Assembly (NCBI GenBank): GCA_023548195.1
Contig: JAJHZJ010000014.1
Location: 19,842,218 to 19,906,217 of the forward strand
Direction: 5' to 3'
DNA from: Bettongia penicillata ogilbyi
Taxonomy: Eukaryota > Chordata > Mammalia > Diprotodontia > Potoroidae
DNA length: 64,000 bases
In this document: one piece after another, positions 23,486 to 35,880 of the stretch
Numbering within the stretch: position 1 is the first letter of the stretch
How the letters are laid out: each line of letters opens with the position of its first letter
Notes under the pieces: generated by a model
The model's input: only the letters and a program-made list of their open reading frames with translations
Told to the model about the DNA's origin: nothing
The model's database searches: none
Position numbers and translations under genes: made by a program

Positions 23486-23889
23486 ATGCATCTGCTAGTG
23501 AGTAGCTAACACACACCCTGCTGTGAGTCTCTTGGGAGCTCCCATAACCTGGGGGAAGACTGGATCTGGCCAATCAGAAAGAGCAAAGGGCATCAGCGTT
23601 TATCAAACACAACCAAGAGTGTGTCAACAAGCCTGCCCACTCACTGATACCCACACCACCCAAGACAACGGGCAAAGACAGGCCCAAAAACTGCACTTTG
23701 CCTAGACAGATAAAGTGGCTTCTTGGAGATGGAGTCTTGGAATGATATTAAGAACCTCTTACCTTCCTGGCAAGAGAAATGAAATGTGACTGTTAATAGA
23801 GTCTAAGACGAAATATTTAAAACTAGAAGAGACCTTTAAGGTCCATCTTTCTTCTTTCCTGTTTCATTTGTTTCTTAACCATTAGAGAA

Positions 23890-24880
23890 AACAAAAAAAA
23901 AATGTAGTGGGGTGAATGAATGCAGTGGCTAAGGATAGCAAGAGCAACAGTTAGAGCAGTGAGACCAGTCAGAGACCTCTTTTTTAAATGTGCTCAGAGT
24001 GACAGACGTAAAGATGGGGGTCAGGTAGAAGCAGTGGTAGAGAGGCAGATGAGGGGTGTTATGAATGGAACCACACAGCACCCCATGTTCAGATGAATCC
24101 ATGGTATCTGTGGGACTAGACTACAAAGTGGGAGGTACATAGAAGGGGGGAAGTGTTGAGAGGTCATAGAAGGGAGTGTGAGATATACCCAGGTCAAATT
24201 GAAGGCCACAATGATGGGAAAGTTATTCCTGTGGTTTCTCAGGAAGAGAAGAGCCTATAGCAAAGTGGGTGAGGAGGAAGGTGGAAGAACTGAAAGTGAG
24301 AGGGTGAAATAGGAAGACCTTGTTTTAGTAGTGGGAGGGGATTCCATGGATGAATGATCCTTTGGGTGAAGAGATGTTTTGTGAAAGGAGATCGGGACCA
24401 TGTGCTCAGTACTGTCCAAGAGGATTTGATACTTGAATTGTGTCCTGTCTGGGGCAGTGGTGATGGGGGGGAGGAGCTGGAATTCCTGTTATTAACTGGT
24501 GCCTAGGATAGTAGGAGAGCATGTACCTGGGGAGATTTTTGAGGCAAATGGGAATGAAAGATGACCAGAGGAAGAGTGTAGGTAATAGGTAGCATAATCA
24601 GAGACATGGGGGCAGGGTCTCACCATGCGGCAGTGTCTTCTGTGTCACCTGCAAGAATGGGTGTTTTTCTGAGGATGAGACTCAAAGGAAAAGGGACATC
24701 CATGAGCAATAGAAGGTAGAGGTAGAAACTGAGAACCCAAAATGTATATCTTGGAAATTTTGACTCCATAATAAGTGCAGAGAATAAGGAGGGAATAGAT
24801 AAGCGTAAGGGTAATGAAGGCAAAAAGGAGGGTCTAGAGTAGACAGAGAGGATACATAATGCATAGAATAAGAGAAACCC
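23890..24880. other. Purine-rich unassigned stretch
   Basis: About 1 kb of plus-strand G/A-rich sequence with higher GC than its neighbours and no open frame on that strand. No family was recognised. It could be the purine-rich part of an L1 or ERV that I cannot place. Minus-strand frames at 24021-24209 and 24620-24864 are pyrimidine-rich and probably chance. Confidence 0.4.
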
Positions 24881-26005
24881 TCTTTGGAAATTTGAAAAAG
24901 TAAGTGAACAGGACTAATTGAAGGGGAGGATAGAAAGAAGGAGTCTGCTTGATTGAGAAGAGAAAAAAGAGAATTATATAACCAGATAAAATCAGGAAAG
25001 AAAAAGAATTAATAAGAGAAACCCAAAGGGAAGAGGAAACAAAAGAGAGAAGGGGAATGGGGGAAAGGAGAGAGCCAGTGAGAATGTTTACCTTAAAAAA
25101 GAGTAAGCTTAAGCAACTGGAGAGAAAAAAGCATAGTGCTGTGTTATATTAGGAGGGGGAAAATCATAACTTAGAAAAAAACAATACTAGAAACAGAATA
25201 AAACATAAACTTAATTTATGAGCATAAAATGTAAATGGAATAAACAAACGTTCAAAAAACAAAAAAGAAGAAACAAGGAAATTGCAGTATTCTGAGAACT
25301 ATAGCCAATAAACCAATTATCAGTAATAAACTCATATGTTCTTCGACTTAGTACTCAAATTCATAATGGAAACAATTTATTGAGCTACACAAAGACCTAA
25401 ACAGTAACACAATATTGGCAGGACACTTCACTGTCCTGCTTTTAATTGTGGATGTGGACCAGAAAGATAACCAAAAGGGAAAATATAGAACTGAGCAAAT
25501 TGCTGGTGGAGCTACAACTAAAAGACTTATGGAATCTTTATAAAGGGATTGTAAAGAATATTAGTATTCTGAGCACTAAGTGAAATCTTTACCCAAATTG
25601 ACCATGTATTAGGGCACAAAGATATTGCATGCAATTACAAAAGAAGAGGCAGAAATAGTAAATATATTATTTACAGGCCATAATGTAGTAAAAATAGTCT
25701 TGATTCAGGGACCAGAAACTAAAGACACATACCCAAATGGAGACTTAACAATGAAATACTAAAGAATAAGTGGGTCAAAGAATAAATCTTAGAATCAATA
25801 ATTATGTGAAAGAAAATGATAAGAATCAAACAATGTACTTAAATTTTTAGGATGCAGCTGAAGCAGCACTCAAAAAAATCATATTTCTACAAACATACAT
25901 GAACAAAATAGAAAAAAGAGGATTAATGAACTGAATATGCATTTTACAATTTAGCTAGCCAACAGACAAACCTGTGTAAACACAAGAGAAGATATTTGAA
26001 ATTAT
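24880..26005 (+). mobile_element. L1 intergenic and ORF2 endonuclease/linker fragment
   Basis: Purine-rich L1 intergenic sequence passes into ORF2-like text: 'aggacacttcactgtcctgc', 'ccaaattgaccatgtattag' (the IDHI/VL region) and 'caaagaataaatcttagaatc'. Degenerate. Confidence 0.6.
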
Positions 26006-27109
26006 AGGAGACACTTCTGCAATTGGAACCAAGATATGTAGTAGAGAAGCACTCAGTCAAACTCTCCCAGTATTCCCCTCTAATCAACTTTAAAATAATG
26101 TTTCAAATCTAAATTCTGGAGTTGAAGATCCTATAAAAGGGTCAGTGTGAGACATTCTTCCTGTCCGAGACAGCATAGGGGGTTGAAATCAGAGATCTGT
26201 AACAATAAGGGGCCAGAGTTTTGGGAGTCTGAACTGGAGTCCATCTGTATAAAATACCAGTGGTAGGATTAGGTGATAAAGACAGAAATAGCAGCAACTT
26301 TGGGAGCCCTCAAGTCAGAGATGGTAAGAGAAAGAAACTGCTTAGAAAGAAATTAGAGGGTGTGGTAGTACTAAATGTAGGAAGAGATGATGGTTTGGCA
26401 TCTCCATTGCCTATAACCATTTATTGATTATAGTTCAAGGGCAGAGAGGGGCACTTTCAGTCAAGAGGGAGTATAAACACTGAGGGGCAGTATCAATTCT
26501 GGCCCCAAGGAATTAGGGACACTGAGAAATAGTATCATTTCTAGTCCCAAGGGATCAGGGACTCTTCCTGAGTGAGGAACAGAGTAAAAACCAAAATGAT
26601 CAGTGATCTCCCCAGAATATACCACATTGGAAGCACTGCAAACTTCCAGGACCCTCTGAACTAACTCTTAAAACAGCAGTAGGAAAAAGCCTGAAGCTTG
26701 AGAGCTCCCCCTCCATCCCCACCATGCTGAGAAGAGAGCTCAACATGAACAGAAGTTCCAAATCAAGAAATAGGGTAGAAAAATGAGCAAACAGCAAAAA
26801 CAGAACCTCACAATAAGTCTACCATGGTGACAGGACAAGACACAATATCAGAAGAAGATAACGAAGGCAAAACAGCTACAAGCAAAGCCTCCACCCAAAA
26901 ATGTGAATTGAACAGAAGCCCAACAAGAATTCCAACAAGAGAATCAAAATCCTATTTTCAGAATCAAAGTGTAGGGGAAAGTAGGTAAAAAAAAAAAAAA
27001 GCAAAGAAAATTATGAAAAGACCATTAACAGCTTGGTAACAGAGGCAAAACAAAACAAAAACAAAGAAGACCAACCCCTAAAAAAAAAAACCTTAAAAAA
27101 TAAAAAGAT

Positions 27110-28540
27110 TGGAAATTGTGCATGCTTTTTGATCTAGCAATATCACTACTAGGTTTATATCCCAAAGAGATTATTAAAAATAAAAGGAAAAGGACCTTCA
27201 TGTGTAAAAATATTTATAGCAGCACTCTTTGTGGTAGCAAAGAACTGTAAATTTGCAGATGCCTGTTAATTGGGTAATGAATGATTAAACAAATTATGAC
27301 ATGAGAATATAATGAAATACTATTGTGCTAACAGCAGGCTGATTTCAGAAAAAATCTGAAAAGACTTAAAATTTACTGAATTCAAAAAATAATAAAATCA
27401 ATTTGGAAGAAGAAAAAGTCAAAAAAAAAACAAAGGAACTAATAAAAATGTAAAGGAAGGAGGTTTAGCAGTATGAGATCTTAAAACTGTATCATAAGGC
27501 AGTTTTCAAAACTATCTGGCACTGGCTAGGAAATAGAACGGTAGATCAATGGAACAGAGTAGACATACAATTTGCAGCAGCAAATAAATATAATAACCTC
27601 TTTGAGAAGTGTAAAGACTTAAGATTTAAGGATGAGATTTCATTTGGTAAACATGGAAAGCAGTAGGGCAGAAACTGGGCATGCACCAATGTCTTACCAA
27701 GATAAGGTCAAAATAGACATGTGACCTCGATATAAAGAGGATCTTACGAGCAAATTAGAAAAAAATAGAGAACATATTATTTATAAGACTTAGGGATAGC
27801 AAACAATTTATGAATAAAGAAATAGACACACACACATATATACATTCATATATATATATACACATATATGTTTAATGGTAACCACCTCTGGGATGTGGGG
27901 AGCAAAGGAAGGACAAAGGGAAAAAATTGCATGTTAGCTTTATTATTTATTTAAAAGGAATAGCAAGTTGTACATAATAAATTTGCAGTTTCATTTGAAA
28001 TCATTTTTTTTGCTATGTTTTGGAAATGCTTATTTAGCCTATAAGTTAAATATATAAAAATTAACAAAAAAGAAAGATTTACATGAGCTGATACAAAGTG
28101 AAGAGAGCAGAACTAGGAGAACATTGAATACAGTAGCAATGCCACTGTGATGATCAACTATGAATGATTTAGCTCTTCTCAGCAACACAATTATCTAAGA
28201 CAATTCCAAAAGACTCATGATGGAAAATTTTATCCACATTCAGAGTAAGAATTGATTGACTCTAAAAGTAGATCGAAGCATATTACTTTCATGTTATTTT
28301 TTGTTTTTTTCTTTTGATTTGTTTCTTTCACGATGTTACTAATATGGAAGTGATGAATTTTTTTATTAAATAAGTAAATGTTTTACCTGATTGCACATTT
28401 ATCATATCAACTTTCTTATCATCTTAAGAAGGTGAGGAAGAGAGAGAAAAAAATTGGAACTCAAATTAAAAAAAAAATGCTAAAAACTGTCATTATGTAT
28501 AATTTGAAAAAAATGAAGTACTATTTAAAAAAGAAACAAA
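27110..28540 (+). mobile_element. L1 ORF2 C-terminus and 3' UTR pieces inserted in ORF1
   Basis: L1 3' motifs 'tttgatctagcaatatcac', 'atatttatagcagcactctt' and 'tattgtgctaacagcagg' are followed by an ORF2 C-terminal block ('ctggcactggctaggaaatag', 'gatcaatggaacagagtag') and then by 3' UTR again ('agcagaactaggagaacatt', 'actaatatggaagtg'). The out-of-order blocks suggest two or more insertions or a rearrangement. Confidence 0.6.
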
Positions 28541-28633
28541 AAAGATTGGCCAAGTGGAAAAAGAGGTACTAAAATTTACTGATGAAAATAACTCCTTAAA
28601 AATTCCATTTGGGCAAGTGGAAGCTAATGATTC

Positions 28634-28830
28634 ATGAAACACCAAGAATCAATAAAAGAAAGCAAAAGAATGAAAAAAGTAGAAGAAAATAAGAAATGTC
28701 TCTTTGGAAAGCCAATTGCCCTAGGAAATGGATCAAGGACAGTTAATGGAAGAATCACTGGAATACCTGTAAGCCATGATAAAAGAAAGAACCTAGACAT
28801 CCAATTTCAAGAAATTATTCAGGAAATTTC
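28634..28830 (+). pseudogene. L1 ORF1 fragment
   Basis: The translation includes MKHQESIKESKRMKKVEENKK and a degraded RRM start, GRITGIPVSHDKRKNLDIQF. It is cut by the SINE at 28830 and resumes at about 29085 in another frame. Confidence 0.7.
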
Positions 28831-29075
28831 TTGTTGCATCACTTCAGTCATATCCAACTCTTTGTGACCCCTTTTGGGTTTTCTTGGAAGAAGTTAGAGT
28901 GATTTACTATTTCCTTTTCCAGTTCACTTCATAGATGAGGAAACTGAGGTAAACTGGGTTAAGTGACCTTTTCAGAGTCACACAGCTAATAAGTGTCTTG
29001 AGGCCTACTTTAAACTTATGGAGAATCTTCCTGATTCCAACCCAGTGCTTTATCTTCTGCGCCACCTATCTAACT
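28830..29075 (-). repeat. tRNA-derived CORE-SINE inserted in L1 ORF1
   Basis: 'atccaactctttgtgacccc', 'gatgaggaaactgagg', 'gagtcacacagctaataag', 'ccagtgctttatcttctgc' and 'gccacctatctaactac'. Confidence 0.9.
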
Positions 29076-30109
29076 ACTATCCAAAAAAACCTGGCAGACA
29101 TTCTGGATCCAGAGGATAAAATAGAAATTGAAAGAACCCACTGATTATCATCTGCAAGAGAATGCAAAATGAAAACCCCCAGAGCTCTCAGGTCAAAGAG
29201 AAAATACATCAAGCATCCAGAAGGGAACTATTCAAATAATGTGGAGCCATAGTCAGTATCAAGTAAGATTTAGTAGTTACCACATTAATGGAGCAGAGTG
29301 CTTGGAATATGATATTCTGGTAGGCAAAAGACATAGGATTACAATCAAGAATAACCTGTCTAGCAAAACTGAACATAATCCTTCTAGGGAAAAAAATAGA
29401 TATTTACTGACATTGAAGAATTTCAAGCATTCTTGATGAAAAATCCTGGGCTGAATAGAACATTTGACTTTTATATACAAGATTCAAGAGAAACATAAAA
29501 AGGTAAAAATAAAAGGAAATTATCAGGGACTCAATAAGTCTAAAATATTTACCTTTCTATATGGGAAGATGAGACATATATCTTCTAAGAACTTTATCAT
29601 TATTAGGGCAGTTGGAATGATTCTAGGTAAAAGGAGAAGGGTGAGGGACAGAGTTAATTATGTTGGTATAGTGTTTAAAAAAATGGATAGGCAAGAAAGA
29701 GGAATGCCTTGGGAGAAGAGGGAAGGTAAATGAAGAATGGGGAGAATTCTTGAATATAAAAAGCCATTCAAGAAAGGGCTATTGCAGTAGTGGGAAAAAG
29801 ATTGGAGAAGGCAGTGCGGTGTGCAGCAATGCTTGAATGACATTCAATTTAAATTGGCCATTCGAAAGGAAAAATACACATGCACACACATACACAATTG
29901 GTTATAGAAATCTGTCTTACCCAAAAGATAAAGTAGGAGCATAAGGATATAAGAAAAAGGAGTGGGGAAGGGTGCTAAGAGGCAGGGCAGATAAAAGAAG
30001 GCAGTGGTCACTACCAAAACAGTCTTTAGAAGAGGGCCAAGATAAGAAAAGAAGAAGGGTAAATAGAAGAAAATAGGATAAAAGGGAAACAAATAGTAAT
30101 CATAACTGA

Positions 30110-30530
30110 AAGTGAATGGGATCAATTTACCTATAAAATGGAAGCAGAGAGTAAAATGGATTATAAACAAGAATCCAACAATATGTTGTTTACAAGAAAC
30201 ACACTTAAAACAGACACACAGTGTTAAAATAAATGACTGGAGCAGAATCCGTTTTGCTTCAGCTGAAGTAAAAAAGATAGGAGTAGCAATCATGACTAAG
30301 CAAAAGCAAAAATAGACCTAATTAAAAAAGATAAGCAGTTCAGCTCCATCTTGCTAAAAGGAACCAGACAGTGAAATAATATCAACACTAAACATATATG
30401 CATCATGCAGCATAGTATCCAAATTCTTAAAGAAAAAGTTAAATTAATTACAGGAGAAAATAGTAAAACTATACTAGTGGGAGATCTCTACATTCTCCAC
30501 TCAGAGCCAGATAAATTTAACCAAAAATAA
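30110..30530 (+). pseudogene. L1 ORF2 endonuclease fragment
   Basis: The 67-codon frame at 30112-30315 reads MNGINLPIKWKQR, then NPTICCLQETHLK and GVAIMTKQ, the N-terminal endonuclease of L1 ORF2 (CLQETH contains the conserved catalytic glutamate). A later frame carries the 'tagtgggagatctc' block. Stops and frameshifts make it inactive. Confidence 0.85.
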
Positions 30531-30534
30531 ATAA

Positions 30535-30775
30535 ACAGGCTCAGATTCAATCCAGCTCAGACTCTGTCTAGCTGGGATTCTATCTGGCCCGCTTGTGAAT
30601 ACAAGCGTTACAAATGCTTAGGCTCCTTAAGAGGCAACCCAATTTGGCGAATCTCTAATAAACTTTGTTTTCTTTGGCTTTAAGAAGGCTTGAGTAGAAT
30701 TCATTTGAGCACGACCCGGACTGTCAGTATTTTGGGGTTCACCCATCACCCATACACCTCATCAAAATGACTGAA
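30535..30775 (+). mobile_element. LTR fragment
   Basis: LTR-like text with 'ctaataaactttgttttc' (polyadenylation signal near 30658) and a U5-like end 'ggggttcacccatca'. No flanking internal retroviral sequence was seen. It is joined directly to an L1 3' end. Confidence 0.55.
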
Positions 30776-30834
30776 TAACAAAAGTTCTCCACTCCATCTC
30801 AATTACACAGTTAAACTCTTGATCTGGTCATCTC

Positions 30835-31325
30835 CTGAAAGAAATGGAAATCAACTGGGGAAACGCTGAACAAGCTGTGGTATATGAATGGAATGGAATA
30901 CTCTTGATCCATAAGAAATGATGAGCAGGCAGATTTCAGAAAAACCTAGAAAGACTTGAATGAACTGATGCTAAGTGAAGTGAGTAGAACGAAGAAAACA
31001 TTATACACAGTAACAGCAACATTGTGTGATGACCGACTTTGATAGTCTTAGTTCTTCCAAGACAGTTCTAAAAGACTCATGAAGGAAAATGCTATCCACA
31101 TCCAGATAAAGAACTGTGGAGTCTGGATACCAATCAAAACATACTATTTTTAATTTTTTGGGTTTTTTTCCCCTTTTGTCCTGTTTTATTCTTCACATGG
31201 CTAATGTAGAAATATATTTAACATGATTGCACACAAATAACCTATATCAGATTCCTTGGAGAAGCAATGGGAAGAAGGGAGAAAAATTTGGAACTTAAAA
31301 TCTAATAAAAAATGAATGTGGAAAT
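30835..31325 (+). mobile_element. L1 3' end
   Basis: 'atggaaatcaactgggg', 'aagaaatgatgagcaggc', 'agtaacagcaacattgtg', 'atccacatccagataaag' and 'tggctaatgtagaaatat', ending in (AAAT)n. Confidence 0.9.
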
Positions 31326-31329
31326 AAAT

Positions 31330-32660
31330 AAATAAATAGAATTCAAGGAGATGGATAGAATCCTAGAAAAGCTAAGACTTCTGGTGAAACTGAATGGGAA
31401 TAGAAAGAAATTCACCTTTTTCTCAGCTGTACATGACACCTTTACAAATATTTTCCATCTCTTAGAGCATAAAAAGATCATAACCAAATGCAGAAAAACA
31501 GAAACATTAAACACACCCTTTTTAAGACCATAATACAATAAAAATTACATTTAATAAAGGGCCATTGAAGCATAGGCTAAATGCTAATTTGAAATTAAAT
31601 AACCAAATTCTGAAGGATGAATAGGTCAAAGAATAAATCAAGAAACAATCCATTTTATTAAGGAGAATTACAGAATTTGTGGGATTCAGCCAAAGCAATA
31701 TTTAGAGGAAATGTTATATCTCTAATTGCAAGCATCATGACGAACCAAGCAGATTGATAAATTGGGCAGTCACCTAAAAAAATTAGAAGAACAAATTTTT
31801 AAATCCCCAATTAAACACCAAGAGGTAATCCTGAAAATTAAAGGAAAGAGCAATAAAACTGAAAGTAAGAAAAGTGCATTGAACTAATAAATAAAACTAG
31901 GAACCGTTGGCTAATTTGATTTAAAAAGAAAGCCAAATTACTGGTATCAAAAAGGAAAAGGTGAACGCACTAAAATGAAGATAAAATTAAGCAATTATTA
32001 GGAGTTCTGCTCAGTTATATGCCAGTAAAACTGACAACCTAAGTGAAATAGATGAATATTTACAAAAATATAAACTGTTCAGATTAACAGAAGAGGGAGT
32101 AGAATACATAAACAATGTTATCTTTTAAAAAGAAATTGAACAAATCATCAATGAACTCCCTAAGAAAAAATCCCGAGGATCAGATGGATTTGCACATGAA
32201 TTCTACTAGATATTTAAAGAACAATTCATTACAATACTATATAAAAACTATTTTGAAAAATAGACTAAGAAGGAGTCCTTCCAGATTACTTTTGTGACAC
32301 AAATATCATGCTGATACCTAAGTCAGGAAGAACAGAAAGAAAGAAAAAGCAAACCAATTTTCCTAATGAATATTGTTGCAAAAAAAAAACAAACTAGTAA
32401 GCAAATTACAGCAGTATATCATTAAAATCATACACTACGACTGGGATGGATTTGTACCAGGAATGCAAGACTGGTTCAATATTAGGAAAATTATACAGAT
32501 ATATGATGATATCAGTTAACAAAAACAATAACAAACTTATGATTTTATCAGTAAATACAGAAAAAGTTTTGACAAAATACAAACTTATTCCTACTACACT
32601 ACCACTTATTCCTATTACGAAGCGTAGGAATCAATGGAACCTTTCTTAAAATGATAAGGT
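31330..32660 (+). pseudogene. L1 ORF2 relic (end of endonuclease, linker, reverse transcriptase)
   Basis: Successive frames read KFTFFSAVHDTFTNIFHLLE (end of the endonuclease), then linker text, INELPKKKSRGSDGFAHEFY in another frame near 32148 (the reverse-transcriptase 'SPGPDGFTxEFYxxF' block), and 'tggatttgtaccaggaatgc' near 32447 (GFVPGM). It stops where the minus-strand L1/HAL1 begins. Many stops. Confidence 0.85.
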
Positions 32661-32664
32661 TCAA

Positions 32665-34830
32665 GTTATCCCCTCCACCCACCCTCCAATCTTTCCCTCT
32701 ACTGTAACAGATTTTTGTGTCTCTTCATGTGAAATAATGTATCCCTTTCTACCTCTCTCTTCTGCAACCAGTGCATTCCTCTTTCCTCTTTCTCATTTTT
32801 CATTCTACCCATACCGTCTCTCTGTGTGTGTTCCTTCTAGCTATACTATTAGTGATACTATTTTTAAGAATTACAATTATCATCTTCCCATGTACGGATG
32901 TAAACAGTTCAGCTCCACTGAATCTCTTGTTTTTCCCCTTTTTTCCCTTTTCCCCTTTTTAAGCTTCTCTTGGTCTTCATATTGGAGATCAATTTTTTTG
33001 TTCAATTCTAGTCTTCTCCTTATGAAAGTTTCTATTTCATTGAATGGCCATTCTTTTTCCCTTGAAGTATTATGCTTAATTTCACCAGGTAAGTTATTCT
33101 TAGTTATAGTCCTAGCTCCTTTGCCTTTTGGAATATGACCTCCAGTCCTTTAATGTTGCTACTGTTAAATCCTGTGTAATCTTCTTTGTAGCTCCCCTAT
33201 ATTTGAATCATTTCTTTCTGACCACTTGCAGTATTTTTTTTTCTTGACCTGATAGTAGTGTTCCTTGGAGTTTTTATTTTGGAATCTCTTTCTGGAGGTT
33301 ATTGGTGGATTCTTTTGGTGCCTATTTTGTTCTCTGGTTCTAGTATATTAGAGCAATTTTTCTTGAGAATTTCTTGAAAGAAGTGGTCCGGATCCTCATT
33401 TTGATTATGGTTTTCAGGAACTACAGTGATTCTGACATTGTCTCTACTGGCTATTTTCCAGGTCAATTTTTTTCTTGTGAGATATTTTACATTTTCTTCT
33501 ATTTTTTCATTCTTTTGAATTTGTTTGATTGATTCTTGGTGTCTCATAGAATATTTAACTTCCACTTGCCCAATTATAACTTCTTAGGAGATATTTTCCT
33601 CAGTTAGCTTTTGTACTTCCTTTTCCATTTGGCCAGTTGTACTTTTTAAGGAGTTAATTTTCTTTAATGGATTTTTGTGTTTCCTTTTCCATTTGGCCCA
33701 TTCCACTTTTTAAGCAGTTTTCTTTTTCCGAACTGTTGAGTCTTTTTTCATAATTCTCTTTCCTCACTTTAATTTCTTTTTCCAGTTTTTTTCTACCTCT
33801 CATGATTTTTAAGTTCCTTTTTCACTCTTCCATGAGTTCTTTCTGGGCTTGAGACCACTTTCCATTTTCCTTTGGGGTTTTGCCCACACGTATTTTCACA
33901 TTTTTGTCCTCTTCTGAGTTTGTCTTGATCTTCTCTGTTACCATAACTACTTTCTGTGATCAGATTCTTTTTTTGTTGTTTTCAGCTCATTTTTTTTTTT
34001 CCTTTTTTCCTTTCTTTTAAATTTGAACTGTGCTTCTGGAGTAGAAAGGGCACTTTCTCAGGCTTCTTATACCAGGGGCTGTAAGCATTGGCTGTTTGTA
34101 TTGCACCTGGTGCTGCAGTGATATTGCCCTGAGGCCAAGGGGAACTCTCATATCTGGTGCTACAGTGTTGGGGTGGGATGGCATGGCTAGAGGCCAAAGG
34201 GATCTGGTGGCTTTCCTGGTACTGAGCTGGGCTCTTAGGGCTGATGTTTAGCATGTGCTGATTCTGTGCTTCCCTGGGTCTGCTCTGAAGCACTTGACAG
34301 CCTGGTCTCTGTTTGCCCAGGGCCATAATAAAGCACATGGTAGGAACCCAGCACTAGTCACTACCCATTTTGTTAGGCACCCATAGGATTGGCATCTACC
34401 TATTTCCTTGGGGCTACTCTGAAGCATGTGGTGATTCTTTGAACTGGAGTTTGCGTACTCCAGTGTTGTGGAGTAGGCATTGTCTTGATCTGTACTGTGC
34501 TAAGGTATGTGTGGGTCCTGGTGTTGGCATTTGCCTACTCCACTGCACTGGGACTCAGGATCTACCACTGGTTTGGTCAGGTGGAGCTTTCTTCAGACTT
34601 CCTGAGATGCTTCCTGTCCTGGACTATGTTCCCCTTTTACCTAATTGAGATAGATCTTTCTTGCTGATCTTCCAAGTGTCTTGAGATAAAAGATTTATTT
34701 CACCTCATCTTTTTCTAGTTCTGCTCTTGCAGGATTTGTTTTGGGGCTCTATTTTGTGGTTATTTAGAAATGGATATGGGAACATTATGACAATTTACTG
34801 CTTACTCTGCCATCTTGGCTTCCAGAAGTC
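32665..34830 (-). mobile_element. ORF2-less L1 (HAL1-like) or L1 5' part, degenerate
   Basis: On the minus strand it starts near 34825 with 'aagccaagatggcagagtaa', the L1 5' signature. It runs through a 5' UTR (34830-34000) and ORF1 (about 33990-33040; best frame 33299-33565 with KNEKIEENVKYL, NVRITVVPE, KNCSNILEPENKIGTKRIHQ). It ends in pyrimidine-rich sequence without any ORF2 endonuclease text, about 2.2 kb in all. No target-site duplication was found. Confidence 0.7.
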
Positions 34831-34839
34831 CTCTCCATT

Positions 34840-35880
34840 AGTTTAGCTTAAATGAAATTAAAAAGCTTTTGCAGAAATAAAATGTAGCTAAAATTAGAAT
34901 GAAAACAGAAAATTGGAGGAAGCTTTATGTAATAAGTTTGTCTGATAGAAGTCTCGTTTCTCAAATAGAGAATTGAGCCGAATTTATTTGGTCAAAGGAT
35001 ATGAACAAGCTTTTTACAGAAGAATTCAAAGCTATCAAATGTCACATGAAAAGAACTTTGAAATCAATACTGATTAGAGAAATGCACTTTAAAACTACTC
35101 TGAGATACCACTTCACACCTATCAGACTGGATAAGATGACAAAAAAGGAAAATGTCAAATGCTGGAGTAGATGTGGAAAAATTGGGTCATAAAATCACTG
35201 TTGGTGCCCTTGTGAACTAATCCAAGCATTCCTGAGAACAATTTGAAACTATGCCCAAAGGGCAAAACTGTTTATACCTGTTATCCCATAGAGATCAAAG
35301 AAAAGGGAAAAGGACCTATTTGATCAAAAATATTTATAGCATTCTTTTTGTGGATGTCAAAGATTTTGAAATTGAAAGGATGTCCATCAATTAGGGAATG
35401 TTCAAAAAAGTTGTGTTATATTATGGTGATGGAACACTTTGTACTATAAGAAATAATGAGCAGGATATTTTCAGAAAAACCTAGATAGACTTATTTGAAT
35501 AGATGCAAAATGAAGTGATCAGAATGAGGAAAACTTTGTACACAGTAATGGCAATATTATAGGATGATCAACTATGATAGGCTTAGCTACTCTGATCAAG
35601 ACAACGATCTAAGACAATTCCAAAGGATCCATGATGAAAAATGCTATCCACCTGCAAAGAGAGAACTTATGATCACTGAAAGTAGATTGAAGCATACTTT
35701 TTTAAAACTTTATTTTTTTTGTTTTTGATTTGTGTGTGTTTTCTTTTACAACATGGCTAGTATTGAAATTTATTTGTTTTGATTTCATATGTATAATTCG
35801 TTACAAATTGTTTATCTCCTCAAGGAGAGTTGGAGGGAGGAGAAAAGAATTTAGAACTCAAAATATAAAAAAAAATTTTA
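34840..35880 (+). mobile_element. L1 ORF2 C-terminus and 3' UTR
   Basis: ORF2 C-terminal text ('ggtcaaaggatatgaacaag', 'agagaaatgcactttaaaac', 'gataccacttcacacctatc', 'aatgctggagtagatgtgg') is followed by the 3' UTR ('aagaaataatgagcagg', 'acatggctagtattg') and a short A-rich end near 35870. Confidence 0.9.

Larger units (their letters stand above)
26010..35880 (+). mobile_element. Plus-strand L1, near full length but heavily nested
   Basis: Reading 5' to 3': 5' UTR (26010-26830), start of ORF1 (about 26830-27110), inserted L1 3' ends (27110-28540), rest of ORF1 (28540-29480, itself split by a SINE), purine-rich intergenic sequence (29480-30100), ORF2 endonuclease (30110-30530), inserted LTR/L1 composite (30535-31320), ORF2 linker and reverse transcriptase (31330-32660), inserted minus-strand L1/HAL1 (32665-34830), and ORF2 C-terminus with 3' UTR (34840-35880). 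Sense order is preserved throughout, which supports one element, but I cannot prove that all pieces share a subfamily. Confidence 0.55.

Noticed and set aside
29844..30293. 149-codon hydrophobic minus-strand frame resembling a membrane protein
   Set aside because: It lies opposite the purine-rich L1 intergenic region and endonuclease; the hydrophobicity comes from antisense A/G-rich codons.
32737..33138. 133-codon plus-strand frame with serine/phenylalanine-rich sequence
   Set aside because: Sense reading of pyrimidine-rich antisense L1/HAL1; composition artefact.
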